DNA of 64,000 nucleotides from Candidatus Caldilinea saccharophila (GTDB lineage: Bacteria; Chloroflexota; Anaerolineae; Caldilineales; Caldilineaceae), in assembly GCA_016710365.1 (NCBI GenBank), contig JADJVW010000019.1:87966-151965 (forward strand). The letters are read 5' to 3'. The notes beneath the pieces were generated by a model. That model had not been told where the DNA came from, ran no database searches, and saw only the letters and a program-made list of their open reading frames with translations. Both the position numbers and the translations under genes were made by a program. This document shows positions 1-9,900 of the stretch, piece by piece (position 1 is the first letter of the stretch; every line of letters begins with the position of its first letter).

Positions 1-441
1 TTAGTGCTCGAACATGACGACCGGCGTTACTCGTTCGAGGATGTGTTGTGGATTCACCGTCGCACCGGAATTCCGCTGGTGCTCGATACGCTGCATCTGC
101 GCTGCCTGAACCCCGCTGGCCGCCCGCTGGAGGACGCGCTGCCCGCGGCGTTGGCGACGTGGCCGGGGGATCGCCGCCCCAAGCTCCACTTCAGCAGCCC
201 GCGCACCACGCTGCGCACGATCCGCACCCCGCTGGGTGAACGGCTGCAGGCGCCGCTGCCCAATCAGCACAGCGACTTTCTCGACCCCTTTACGTTCATC
301 GACCTCGTCCACATCGCACAGCGTCTGCGCGTCCGCCCCTTCGATGTGATGCTGGAAGCGAAGGCGAAGGATCTGGCGTTGCTGCGTCTGCGTGAGCAGA
401 TTGCCCAATTTGCACCAGGATTGGCGGGGGTGGTGGGGTAA
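1..441 (+). CDS. uvsE: UV damage endonuclease UvsE/UvdE, C-terminal part
   Basis: The reading frame enters from the left edge, so only the last 146 residues are visible. It encodes the C-terminal half of a UvdE-family TIM-barrel nuclease, which nicks DNA 5' of UV photoproducts in a metal-dependent way. The metal-site signatures expected for this family are seen in order: LEHDDR near the start, then LDTLHLRC, then KLHFSSPR, followed by a helical tail. The family normally runs to about 300 residues, so about half of the gene lies outside the window. It is convergent with the aminotransferase gene, and the two stops flank the perfect hairpin at 460-508. Family assignment is confident; activity is inferred. 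Confidence 0.85.
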   Translation, partial: LVLEHDDRRYSFEDVLWIHRRTGIPLVLDTLHLRCLNPAGRPLEDALPAALATWPGDRRPKLHFSSPRTTLRTIRTPLGERLQAPLPNQHSDFLDPFTFIDLVHIAQRLRVRPFDVMLEAKAKDLALLRLREQIAQFAPGLAGVVG

Positions 442-459
442 GCGATGGTTTTCCATCAC

Positions 460-508
460 CTAATCTCCAATCTCTAATCTCAGTACGAGATTAGAGATTG
501 GAGATTAG
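460..508. repeat. Perfect 22-bp hairpin made of ctaatctccaat words
   Basis: The 22-base arms 460-481 and 487-508 are exact reverse complements with a 5-base loop. They are built from taatctc/ccaatctc words. It sits between two convergent genes, so it could act as a bidirectional terminator, though there is no T tract. The same word family recurs inside ileS at 44478-44540 and 44886-44962. Confidence 0.9.
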
Positions 509-517
509 AGATTGCAC

Positions 518-1826
518 TTACCCCACACCCTGCGCTTCATGCACAACGCCGAGCGCATAATCCAGAATCTCCAGTGCATCGTCGATCTGCGTCTCGCTCA
601 CGGTCAGCGCAGGCGAGATGCGAATAACGTTGCCGTAGAGACCGCCTTTGCCAATGAGCAGCCCCCGCTCGCGCGTCTCCTCGAAGAGTTGCGCCACAGC
701 TTTGGGCGCCGGCTCTTTCCTCTGGCGATCAGTGACCATCTCGATGCCTTGCATCAGCCCCTTGCCGCGCACGTCACCGATCAGCGGATACTTCTCGCCC
801 AGCCGGTCAAGCCCGCCACGCAGCCGCGCGCCCAGCACGGCAAAGCGATCCGGCCCGCCCGCTTCCTCCATTGCCTCAAGCGTGCCGAGCGCCGCCGCGG
901 TCGAAACCGGATTGCCGCCAAAGGTGCTGATGGTCAAGCCCTGGCCCACCATGGCTTGGGCGACTGCGGGCGTGGTGACGGTGTTGCCCATCGGCAGCCC
1001 GTTGGCGATGCCTTTGGCCATCGTCATGATCTCCGGCTCGACGCCCCAGTGCGAGATGCCGAACCAGTGCGCGCCCGTGCGGCCAAAGCCGGTCTGCACT
1101 TCGTCGCAGATAAAGACGCCGCCGTAGTGGCGTGCAATCTCGACTGCGATCTGGAAATACTCGTCGGGCGGGGTAATGAAGCCGCCGACGCCCTGGATCG
1201 GCTCCGCCATGAACGCGGCGATCCGGCCTGAAGTCGTCGTGCGGATCACATCCTCGATGTCCTGGGCACAGGCGACGTCGCACGCAGGGTAAGTCAGCTT
1301 GAGCGGGCAACGGTAGCAGTAGGGATTGAGCGCGTGCTTAACGTCCGGGCTGAAGCTCTTGCCTACTTTCCAGGTCGAGTGTGCGGTGATGCTCATCGTC
1401 AGCGAGGTGCGGCCGCTGTAGGCATGGCGCAGCGCCACGATCTCGCGGGCGTCGGTGTAGGTCTGCGCGGCGACGATGGCGGTCTCGTTCGCCTCGCTGC
1501 CGGAATTGGTGAAGTAGGACATCTGCAGCCGCCCCGGTGTGATCGTGGCCAGCTTTTCAGCAAGATTCACATGATTTTCGTTGGGGTAGAGCGTGGACGA
1601 ATGGATCAGCTTAGCTGCCTGCTCGCGCGCGCTCGACCACGTGCGGGTTATTGTGCCCCACGCTGGTCGTAAGAATGCCGCCAAAGAAGTCGAGATACTG
1701 CTTGCCATCGGTATCCCACACATAGAGGCCGTCACCGTGTGCGAGGGGCAGCGGCTCGGTGTAATACAGAATATGGTTCGGCCATAAATACGCGCGCTGT
1801 TTTTCTAAAATCGTCTGCGTGTCCAT
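518..1826 (-). CDS. Class III PLP aminotransferase (AGXT2-like), one frameshift
   Basis: This is a fold-type I, class III aminotransferase of about 435 residues, closest in style to alanine-glyoxylate/beta-amino acid:pyruvate transaminases. The ATG at 1826 follows GGAG. The first ~70 residues (through GILTTSVGHNNPHVVERAR) are in one frame and the rest (EQAAKLIHSSTLYP onward) in another. The break falls in the alternating GC run at 1624-1632 and is explained by loss of 2 nt or gain of 1 nt. Downstream, the PLP Asp segment (FICDEVQTGFGRTG) and Schiff-base lysine in MTMAKGIANG (about residue 273) are intact, as is the C-terminal domain. All catalytic parts are preserved, so this looks like a sequencing indel or slippage rather than an old pseudogene. 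The substrate cannot be told from the sequence. Confidence 0.8.
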
Positions 1827-1855
1827 AAATCTCTCCATGAAATGTGAAGACAAGA

Positions 1856-1918
1856 AGACAAGGAGACTTCACGATTCATAATTGAGAAGTCTCCTTGTCT
1901 CCCCTTCTCCCCTTCTCC
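1856..1918. repeat. ggagacttc/gaagtctcc hairpin plus ccttctcc tract
   Basis: The 15-base arms 1856-1870 and 1886-1900 are perfectly complementary around a 15-nt loop, followed by a (cccctt ctc)-type tract to 1918. The minus-strand xdhC gene ends inside it: the stop is at 1869-1871, and the last residues RRRGEGETRRLLNYES come from the word sequence. A sibling with the same ggagacttc-[ag]cgat core lies at 39072-39119. Confidence 0.85.
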
Positions 1919-2639
1919 TCACGCCATTCACCACCGCCACGATCTCCGCCATGATCGCCAACGCGATCTCTTCCGGTCGCTGCGCGCCGATAGGAAGACC
2001 GATCGGTGCGTGGATGCGGGCGAGCTTGGCCTCGTCCACGCCCAGCGCCTGGAGCACAGCCACACGTTTGGCGTGCGTCTTGCGCGATCCCAACGCGCCG
2101 ATGTAACGCGCTGGACTATGCAGGGCCGCGACCAGTGCGGGATTGTCGATCTTTTCGTCATGCGTCAGCACGACCACGCACGCGCTTTCGTCGAGTTGGG
2201 CCGCGGCGAGTACGTCGGCCGGCCAGCCGGTGATCAGTTCGTCGGCGTGCGCAAAGCGCGCCGGCGTGGCAAAAGCGGTGCGTGGGTCAAGCACGATCGT
2301 GCGAAAACCCAGCGGTCGGGCATAAGTTGCCAGCGCCACCGCAATGTGAACGGCGCCCACCATCCACAGACGCGGCTGCGGCGGCTGCACATCGATGAAA
2401 ATATCGATCGGCCCCGCCGCAGTTTCCACGGTCAACCGTTCGGATTGCAGGCTGGCCAAGCAAATGGGCGCGCGTGCTCGCACGGCTTCATCCAGCCCAG
2501 CGTCACCCAGCGCGCCGGCAGTTGCGCCGTCGGCAAAGAGCAGAAGCTTGGCGCCAACCGCAGGCCCGGTCAGCACGGTCGCCATTGCGGCCAGCCTGCC
2601 TGTCCGAACCGCTTCTTCAAATTGTGCAAAGAGTGACAC
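1869..2639 (-). CDS. XdhC/CoxF family protein, Rossmann domain
   Basis: A 256-residue protein of the XdhC/CoxI family. It contains the C-terminal Rossmann-like domain (about residues 90-230: VGAVHIAVALATYARPLG, then VVVLTHDEKID and YIGALGSRKTH). XdhC proteins bind molybdenum cofactor and help load or sulfurate it for molybdenum hydroxylases. The start is GTG at 2639. The N-terminal XdhC domain is a separate gene 42 nt upstream (2682-2990), so the usual one-chain protein is split here. The last ~16 residues are encoded by a low-complexity repeat and are probably not ancestral. The neighbouring CoxE-like gene supports a molybdenum-hydroxylase maturation role, but no hydroxylase gene is in the window. 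Confidence 0.82.
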   Translation of the reverse strand: MSLFAQFEEAVRTGRLAAMATVLTGPAVGAKLLLFADGATAGALGDAGLDEAVRARAPICLASLQSERLTVETAAGPIDIFIDVQPPQPRLWMVGAVHIAVALATYARPLGFRTIVLDPRTAFATPARFAHADELITGWPADVLAAAQLDESACVVVLTHDEKIDNPALVAALHSPARYIGALGSRKTHAKRVAVLQALGVDEAKLARIHAPIGLPIGAQRPEEIALAIMAEIVAVVNGVRRRGEGETRRLLNYES

Positions 2640-2681
2640 AGTGGCTATCCCGTTATTTTTATCTGCAAAGAGAACAATCCA

Positions 2682-2990
2682 CTAGATCGGCTCTACAAAC
2701 ACTTCGATGACGCCGCCGCACGCCAGACCCACGCTCTGCGCCAGCTCGTCGGCGATCCCGTAGGTGAGCAGCTTCGGGCGCCCCGTCGCCAGCATCGCCA
2801 GCGCCTCCTGCACCACCGCGCCTTCGACGCAGCCGCCGCTCACCGAGCCGGCCATCTCACCCGCAGAGGAGACTGCCATTTTCGAGCCAAGCGGCAACGG
2901 CGCAGAGCCATACAGACGGACAACAGTCGCCAACGCCACGCGCTTGTGTTCGCTGCGCCAGCGGTCAATGATGGGAAGCAGTTCGCGCAT
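2682..2990 (-). CDS. XdhC/CoxI N-terminal domain protein
   Basis: A 102-residue protein consisting only of the XdhC N-terminal domain. It shows the family hallmark of ATVVRLYGSAPLPLGSKM followed by GSVSGGCVEGAVVQEA, including the conserved glycine/cysteine turn SGGCVE, and ends with ACGGVIEVFVEP. In molybdenum hydroxylase systems this domain pairs with the Rossmann domain encoded next door, so the two gene products probably form one functional unit. The start ATG at 2990 follows AGGAAAGGTGA. It is transcribed in the same direction as the flanking genes with short gaps, consistent with an operon. Confidence 0.85.
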   Translation of the reverse strand: MRELLPIIDRWRSEHKRVALATVVRLYGSAPLPLGSKMAVSSAGEMAGSVSGGCVEGAVVQEALAMLATGRPKLLTYGIADELAQSVGLACGGVIEVFVEPI

Positions 2991-3014
2991 TCACCTTTCC
3001 TCTCTCTATCTCCT

Positions 3015-4154
3015 CTATCGCGCCACTCGACCCCACGCCTGCACTGCACGCAGCGCATTGAGCGTCACCACGCCCTTCCATTCACGCTCCGCCTGGCGCC
3101 AGGTCCCGGCGTCGAGCGCCTCCCACGACCATGATGGCTGCCAGGCGCCGTCGGCCCCTTGACTTTCCAGCAGATAATCCAAATTGGCCTGGATCGCTTC
3201 AGGAAAAACTGTAGCATAGGGCGCTTCCGGCGCGGGCGCCACTTCCAGCGGCCGCAACCCATACTCGCCCCAACGTGCGGGATCCGTGACCACAGAGGCG
3301 GCTACATCGTGCAGCAAGCGCGGCTGAAGATGTGCGACCAGCGCCTCCGGCAGGTGCGGCGTCTCCGCCAGGCGCAGTACGCAGAGCAGGTCGTTGCCGG
3401 CGAGCGGTTCGCTGTGCTGCGCGATCTGGTGCACGAGGGATTCGGTGACAGCGCGCAACCAGGGAATGCGTTCCGGGCCGGCAAATCGCCACAGGGCGCC
3501 GAACAGTTCGGCGCGCGGATTGAGCCAGAAGCGACTGAAGCGTTCCTCCAAGCCATCGGCCATCCACCAGAATGCACGCGGCGCGCTTTCCGCCTCCGGT
3601 GGGATGATATACCAGCGCTGCGTCGCCGAGTCATAGGAGGCAAGCAGATAGGCAAGTGCGCCTTGCACCAGCGGATGGCTGGCGGGCGCGCTCACTTCCT
3701 GCATAATCTGGAGCGCGACGCTGGTCGCCAGCGCCGAAGAGGCAGGCGTGCGCACGTCCGGCTCCAGGGCGCGCCCAAAGCCGCCGTCATCATTCTTGAA
3801 CGCGGACAATGCCGCCAGCACCTCCCCGGCGGAGCCGTGCTCTAAATGGAAGCGATAGCGCGCGGCCTCGAGCGGTCGCGCCTCGTGCAGCAGATAGTCA
3901 TGCGCGGCTTGCCATTGGTGCGGGCTGAGTTTTTTCATGAGCGTCGGTCCTAAATAGGCAAAGCGCGGCATGAAGGCGCCGTCACGTGCGACCTTTTCCA
4001 GGAACATCGTCTGCGGCCTGACCATGAGACGATAGCTGCCGTACAAAGGGCGGTAGACGACCAGCGCCTCGTCACTTTCGCTGTGCCGCGCCACCCCCAG
4101 AACTTCATATTCGCGACCTTTGAAATGTCGGTAGCGGCCAGGCGTCGTCTTCAT
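3015..4154 (-). CDS. DUF1653 domain fused to a terpenoid-cyclase-like toroid protein
   Basis: A 379-residue protein with two parts. Residues 1-70 match DUF1653 (GRYRHFKGREYEVLGVARHS, then LVVYRPLYG, VRPQTMFLEKV). Residues 75-379 look like an alpha/alpha-toroid of the prenyltransferase/squalene-oxidase class: repeated helices with motifs such as ALSAFKNDDGGFGRALEPD and NLDYLLESQGADGAWQPSW. I do not see the DXDD-type acid cluster of real squalene-hopene cyclases, so a catalytic cyclase is not supported. The ATG at 4154 is preceded by AAGGAACTGG. DUF1653 usually stands alone as a very small protein, so the fusion is unusual. Function unknown. Confidence 0.75.
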   Translation of the reverse strand: MKTTPGRYRHFKGREYEVLGVARHSESDEALVVYRPLYGSYRLMVRPQTMFLEKVARDGAFMPRFAYLGPTLMKKLSPHQWQAAHDYLLHEARPLEAARYRFHLEHGSAGEVLAALSAFKNDDGGFGRALEPDVRTPASSALATSVALQIMQEVSAPASHPLVQGALAYLLASYDSATQRWYIIPPEAESAPRAFWWMADGLEERFSRFWLNPRAELFGALWRFAGPERIPWLRAVTESLVHQIAQHSEPLAGNDLLCVLRLAETPHLPEALVAHLQPRLLHDVAASVVTDPARWGEYGLRPLEVAPAPEAPYATVFPEAIQANLDYLLESQGADGAWQPSWSWEALDAGTWRQAEREWKGVVTLNALRAVQAWGRVAR

Positions 4155-4194
4155 CCAGTTCCTTCGGAAATCCCTGTAGACTTCATTGTGAAAA

Positions 4195-4345
4195 GGGCGA
4201 TTAGCCGCAAAGAACGCAAAGAACCCAGAGAAAGTAAAGTCAGTAGTTCACGATTTGGTCTCACACGAAGGCGCAAAGTCACAAAGTTGAAGAGGGCGCT
4301 CTTTGTGTTCTTGGTGACTTTATGGCTCTGCGTGAGACTTAGGCT
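4195..4345. repeat. gcaaagaacgcaaag / ctttgtgttctt word element
   Basis: This 150-nt stretch between two minus-strand genes is made of caaagaacgcaaagaa words, then cacgaaggcgcaaagtcacaaag, then the roughly complementary ctttgtgttcttggtgac and ctctgcgtgaga. The halves 4259-4286 and 4301-4337 form an imperfect inverted repeat. It translates into Arg/Lys-rich nonsense and is not a gene. Confidence 0.7.
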
Positions 4346-4354
4346 GTATTGTAC

Positions 4355-5481
4355 TCAAATATCCCTCAAAACGCTCACAAGCTGTTCGAGGCTTGCCAGA
4401 TTGTGCACGGGCAGGAAGTCGTCGAGGTGCGGCAGCGCCGCCTGCATCCCGCGCACGGACGGTTGATAGTCCGGCGCACCCAACAGCGGGGTGAGCCAAA
4501 TCAGCCGGTGAGTGTGACGTTGCAGCCGCGCCATTTCGCGCGCCAATGGCGCAGCGTCGCCCGTTCCCAGCCGTCGCTCACCAGCAGCACGACCGCACTC
4601 TGGCGCAACACGCGCGGCGCCCAGCGCTGGTTGAAGCAGTGCAGCGCCGCGCCGATGCGCGTGCCGCCGCCCCAGTCGGTGACGCTTGCGACGGCCTTGT
4701 CGAGCGCCGCGTCGACTGTGCGGTCGCGCAACTGCCGGGTGATGCGCGACAGGCGCGTGCTGAAGACAAACACCTCGACGCGCCGCGGCTGCCGGCTCAT
4801 CGCATAGAGAAACTGGAGCAACACACGGCTGTAGCGTTGCATCGATCCGCTTACGTCACACAGCACGACGAGCGGCCGCGGCTTGTCCTTGGGCTGCCGG
4901 CGTGCGAGGGTCAGCGCCTCACCGCCGCGCCGCAGACTATTGTGCAGCGTGCGGCGCAGATCGACCAGGCGACCGGCGTCATGGCTGATAAAGCGGCGAC
5001 TGCGGCGCAGGGACATTTGCCAGCGCATGCGAGCCATCAAACGACCCATGGCGGCGCGTTCATCGTTGTCGAGTGCGGCGAAATCTTTGTGACGCAGCAC
5101 TTCGGTCGCGCTGTAAGTGGCTGTGCGGTCGACGCGGGTTTCGTCTGACGCCGGAGCATTGAGGAAGCGCTGGTCTCCCAAGCCGACCGGTTCTTGCAGA
5201 GAACGCAGCCGCGTCGATGGACGCAGGGGCAAGGCGACGCCTCGCTCACGCGCCCGCCAGAAGCGATCAAAGAGTTCGTCGAACAGGGCGCGCTGCTCCC
5301 GCCTGCTCACGAGAATTGCCTGCGCGCACCAACGAAACTCTTCCCGAACGCCGATGTCAACGAAGGCCAATGCCTGCGCCAGTTCGACGGCGTGCGCGGG
5401 CGTTACGGGCAGGCCGGCACTGCGCAGCAGCCGGCAAAAGACCACGCACTGGCGCAGCAACGCGCCGTCAGACTCGCTCAT
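4355..5481 (-). CDS. CoxE-like VWA domain protein, one frameshift
   Basis: This is a VWA-containing CoxE family protein of about 375 residues. The MIDAS motif DVSGSM is at residues 209-214, after an Arg-rich linker and a helical N-terminal half; LLVSDGWERG and DWGGGTRIG complete the VWA pattern. CoxE acts with the AAA ATPase CoxD in assembling the active site of CO-dehydrogenase-type molybdenum enzymes. The frame breaks near 4565: restoring one G in the CGGG of GWERG joins it to REMARLQRHTHRLIWLTP and an intact C-terminus ending at 4355. Thus one base is missing in this sequence. It lies 33 nt downstream of the lipoprotein gene and upstream of the XdhC pair on the same strand. Confidence 0.8.
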
Positions 5482-5513
5482 ACCAACGCCTGTCTATGTC
5501 GTGCAAACCATGC

Positions 5514-6463
5514 CTACGGCGCAGCCGCGGGCGTCACACCTGCACGGAAAAACCAATCCGTCTCGCGCACGTAATCTTCCTCCGTGGCGTCATCGGGCAG
5601 GAGCACCGCGCCGTCGGTGATGTAGGCCGCAGCGTCAGCCCAGCGCGCAAAGCAGCGCCGCTCGCCCGCCGTCCCTTCAACAGACGCTGCAACGCCGGGC
5701 GCCTGCGTGCCGGGCGGATGACCAAAGATATGGCGCGCGCCGCTCTTATCCTCCACGACATCAAAGCACCAGACGGCCTGCTGCGCGGCCAGATCGATAT
5801 CCAGCACGGCCTGGCGCACGGACGGCGCAAAGTCCTGTGCTGCACCGTTCACTTCGACGACGATGGGAAAGTAGTGTTCCGTCTCCCCCTCCTGCACACC
5901 CACTGTCGTGGCGTGGTAGCGGCCGTCTTGCGTGTGCACTGTCTGCTCCAGGCCACTGCCGGCGATGACAACTCGCACTGTGGTCCCGTCAGGCGCGGGA
6001 TCGCCCTCCTCTGTGATCCGCCCGGAAATCTCGCCAAGCACCACCTGTTTCTCCGCTGCCTCCTCAACCGCCAACGGTGCTACGGTCAGCTCGACCGTTA
6101 CCGCCAGGTCTGGCTGTTGCGGCTGGATGTAGCGCCGCCAGTCACCGACGGTCAGTTGGAAACCGAGATAGTGCAGCTCGTCGCCGCACGCCATGGCCAG
6201 CATCGGCGCCGTAAAGCTGCCGTCACGAATCCTGACGGCGTGAATGGGTGAGCTATCGTAGATGAAGGTGGCAAAGGCGCCGTCGCCGCCTCTCTCCCGG
6301 CGACTTCCACCGCGCCTGTCACCGCGCCCACTTCCTGCAGCGTGCAATCGACAGCTGCGGATGCGCTTCCTTCCTCCGCAGCCGGCGCACGCTGGATCGG
6401 CGCGCAGCCAACGATCCAGGCCGCTGTGAAACAACACAGGATGCTCAACATGAATTGCTTCAT
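5514..6463 (-). CDS. Putative secreted lipoprotein, one frameshift
   Basis: The ATG at 6463, behind GGAGGTGGGAG, starts a lipoprotein signal peptide (MKQFMLSILCCFTAAW then IVGC, lipobox Cys at residue 20). Mature residues begin APIQRAPAAEEG. The frame changes near 6288; adding one G in the gagagg run joins EVAGRE to GDGAFATFIYDSSPIHAVRI. The remainder (about 316 residues in all) reads as beta-rich, with an FQLTVGDWRRYI segment and a carboxypeptidase-regulatory-like stretch (GEISGRITEEGDPAPDGT). No enzyme motif is recognised. It is the first gene of the minus-strand run that leads into coxE. Confidence 0.62.
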
Positions 6464-6521
6464 CTCCCACCTCCGCATCGTCATCTGCACCAAACCCAAG
6501 TGTATCCACAGATGATGCAGA

Positions 6522-6605
6522 TGGCACAGATTTTGAAGAGAGCTACAGGCGATGACTGATTGCAAGCCAGCACGTGCAGCTTTTTCATCTGTGAAATCTG
6601 TGCCA
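6522..6605. repeat. tctgtgaaatctgtgcca word inverted repeat
   Basis: 12-base arms tggcacagattt (6522-6533) and aaatctgtgcca (6594-6605) are exact complements, surrounded by more atctgtg/cagatg words. It lies in the 476-nt non-coding space between two divergent genes (6464-6939), immediately behind the lipoprotein start. Confidence 0.75.
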
Positions 6606-6675
6606 GTTACTATACAGTTTGAGATGTATCATACCTGTTTTGACAAGATTTGCCAGCCTCGGCCAAAAGGAAGTA

Positions 6676-6743
6676 AACGTCCCCGGCACTGTGCACGAAC
6701 ATTTTGGTCGTCCCGTCTGCTGCTGCACAGTGCCGGGGACGTT
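6676..6743. repeat. 20-bp perfect inverted repeat (aacgtccccggcactgtgca)
   Basis: Arms 6676-6695 and 6724-6743 are perfect complements with a 28-nt spacer. It is GC-rich and could fold as a long hairpin in RNA from either strand. It lies in the divergent intergenic region upstream of the sensor kinase; the rest of that region (6744-6939) shows no gene I can support. Confidence 0.85.
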
Positions 6744-6939
6744 GTTTGCCCCAAACGTGAAGTAGACTCGTCTCGCGAATTGGGTATTGATATAGGCAGA
6801 GAGGTTGCGCGATAATGGAATCGCCTAAGCGAACCTCTACGGTTTTGGGCAATTCTATACTCGGCCTCCGATGCACCTGCATCCACAGCCTACCTTTGCG
6901 CTGGCCTGCATCGCCAGCGCTTTGGGGAGATCGTGAAGA

Positions 6940-9900
6940 ATGCCCGAGCTCGGACTGCCTCTTCAAATACTCTTTCCCGTCTCTGCGTTCATTTCGATGG
7001 CTGCTGGGTTGCGCCTGATGGCGAGCCCCCGAACGGCGAAAGCTGGCTGGAGCGGAATCCTGCTGGGAGTGCTTGCCGTGAATCTGGCGAGCTATGCCTG
7101 GCTGTTGGTGGCGGCGACCCTCCCCTCAGCCATGCTTTGGCTCCGCATCAGCACCCTCGCAAGTTTAGCGCTGGCCGCCTATTGGCTGCTTTCGTGCTGG
7201 TCTACACCGGATGCTTGCCCTGGCTGCGGCTGCGCTGGGTGATCCTCATCTGCGTCATGGCTGGGCTGACAGTAGGCCTGGTGCTGTTCCAGGACGGCCC
7301 AGACCCGTCTTTTTACGGACAGCATACGTCAACCAGCAGCGCGCTGATGAGCTTGGCGCGAGATTTTGGCATGGCCGGCAAGCTTTTTGTCATTTTTGTA
7401 TTTGGCGCCGGGTTGCTTTCTGCGACTTTATTGCTGCGCTTGTTGTTTAACACGTATGCCTATTATCGCAAACCGGTCCTCGGCGCAACTGTCATGACCG
7501 TGATGAACGTCGCCGCAGGAATTGCCGATGTTGCGGGTTTCACTCCTTTTTCACCGGTGACGAATCTACAGATGAGTCTGGCGATCGGTGGCCTGGCCGC
7601 CAGTGGGTTAGTGTTGAGGTCGCGCGCCGGGCTTGTCTGGCCCGCGGTGCGCGCATCCACCTTCGCCTCTGCCCAGGCCGCCCTGTTTGCGCTTGACGAG
7701 CAGGATCGTGTGCTTGACTTGAATCCGGCCAGACGACTCGTCGGCCTACCCGAAAGCGGCCTGGCGGGAAGTGATGTGGTGGGCGGGTCGCTAGTCGACT
7801 ACTGGCCGCAAGGTGCAGATATTCTGAACGGTGAGCAGACCGGCGATGCGGTGGAAACAGAACGCAGATGGCAAGTCGACGGGATTGAACAATCCTTCAC
7901 CGTCAAAATCACGCCACTTTGCAATGTTGTCCAGAAACGCATCGGTCGCGTGGTGGCCGTCTGTCCTATATCTGGCCGGGAAGATGTGGAACAGGCCTTG
8001 CGGAGACATCTCCACGAATTGGAGCGCACCAATCATCTGGTGACGATCCTTTCCGCGGTGGCGGCGCGTTTGGCGGATACGTCAGATCCGCAACAGGTGC
8101 TGGAGACGCTTGGCGCTGAAATGGGGCGGATTGGTTTGAACTGTGCGGTGGTCACGATTGATGCCTCCGGTCAAGAGGCAAAGATCATATATTTGCCCTA
8201 TGCCCCTCGCACACTCGCAATGCTCAAGCGGCTCACCGGGGTTGGCGTCAACAACTACATCATCCCGAGGCGGTATTGGCCTGGTGATAGAATTTTACAC
8301 GAGAAAGTTCCCATCTGGTATCACAACCCGAAACAGATTTTGCGCAAGATGTTTCCCCAGATACCAGACATCGTCATCGACCGCATCTTTCCAATTCTGC
8401 GCATCAATCCTGCCGGACAGATCTGCATTCTGCCGTTGATCAGGAGTCAGCGCGTGATTGGCGCCATGCCTGTGTGGGGCGCTGACCTACAGCCGGCGGA
8501 TGGACAAATTCTGGCGGCCTTTGCCAGCCAGGTGTCCAGCATCCTGAAGAATGCGCTGGCCTATGAACATGAAATTCACCGTGCGAACGAGCTGGCTCAT
8601 GCCAACGCGTTAATCGTAGCGCTCTCCAAAGTGGCAGCCCGGTTGGATACAAGTTCAAATTTCGATGAGATTGTCGACACGTTCGGTCAGGAGCTCAAGA
8701 AAATGGGTCTGGACTGTATGGTCGGCGCCCTCACGGACAACAAACAGGCGCTGTCAATCCGTTATGTGTCGGTCAAGCAAGAAGTCATCCGTTGGGCCGA
8801 GAAAATGACCGGCCATGCCCTGAGCGATCTGGTAATTCCACGTCATCTTTGGCCCACCGAGGTCGTGATTGCAGAAAGAACCGCCTATTGGGACCCCAAC
8901 TTGATGAGGGGGACGCTCAATATGTCCCGATTCTTCCCAAACATCTGCACGGGGCAGCTTTGAAAATGGCGGGCATCCATCTGGACGATCCGCTGTGCTA
9001 TCTTCCCTTGGCAACCGAGGACGAGGTCATTGGGGTAATGGCTGTATGGGGGACAAATCTCAAACCAAGCGACACGCCCGCATTGACCGTGTTTGCCAGT
9101 CAACTGGCGACGGCGATTGTGAATGCGCAGTTATACCAACGGGAAGCCAGACGGGGCAGAGAACTGGGGTTGTTGTTGGATGCTTCCCAAGCCACCGCTG
9201 CGACCTCTAACCTCGATCAAGCGTTGCTGACATTGGCAACTCAACTGGCGGCGTTTAGCGGGTTCGAGTCCTGTTATATCTCGGAGTGGGACAAAGCAGC
9301 GAACAGCATCTGGGCGCGCGTGGACCATTCCCGGGTAAGGTGGAAGCAAGAAAAGCGAGCTTTCTATCGGTTGCGCGACTACCCACGCACCGAGGAAGTC
9401 CTACGCACGGGCATCCCGCTTATTCTGCAAGGTGATTTTGAGGCGGAAGAGAAGCGCTGGATGGCGGAGCTGGGCAGGACGGGCGTCATTATTCTGCCGC
9501 TGCAGGTGCAGGGTAAGAGCATTGCCCTGGTGGAAGTAGCGACCACCAAGCGGGAGCATCTGTTTGATTCACATGATCTACAGCAATGTATCGCTATTTT
9601 GGCGGGCGCCGCCGCCTGGATCAGCGACCCAATCGCCTCCCATAACCCCGCGGATTTGTTCCGATTGGAAGATGAATTAAAACAAGCAACGGGCGCTGAG
9701 GTCTGTTCTATTTCGGAATGGGACGAAAAGGCAGGGGTCGTGTTGACCCTCGCCGTAGCGGCGGACATCATCTGGAAGCGCGGCCAGGGTCTTTCCTATA
9801 CACCGGACCAGGATACCATCTGGAGCCTGGTGCTCAACCAGGCGGAAAATACTGCGTTTGTGCGCTCCACCCAGACAAAGAAGGTAACAGTTGGCGCCGA

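Noticed and set aside
4083..4466. Arg/Lys-rich 127-codon plus-strand open frame
   Set aside because: Made from caaagaacgcaaag words; low complexity, no ribosome-binding site, opposite the ends of two genes.
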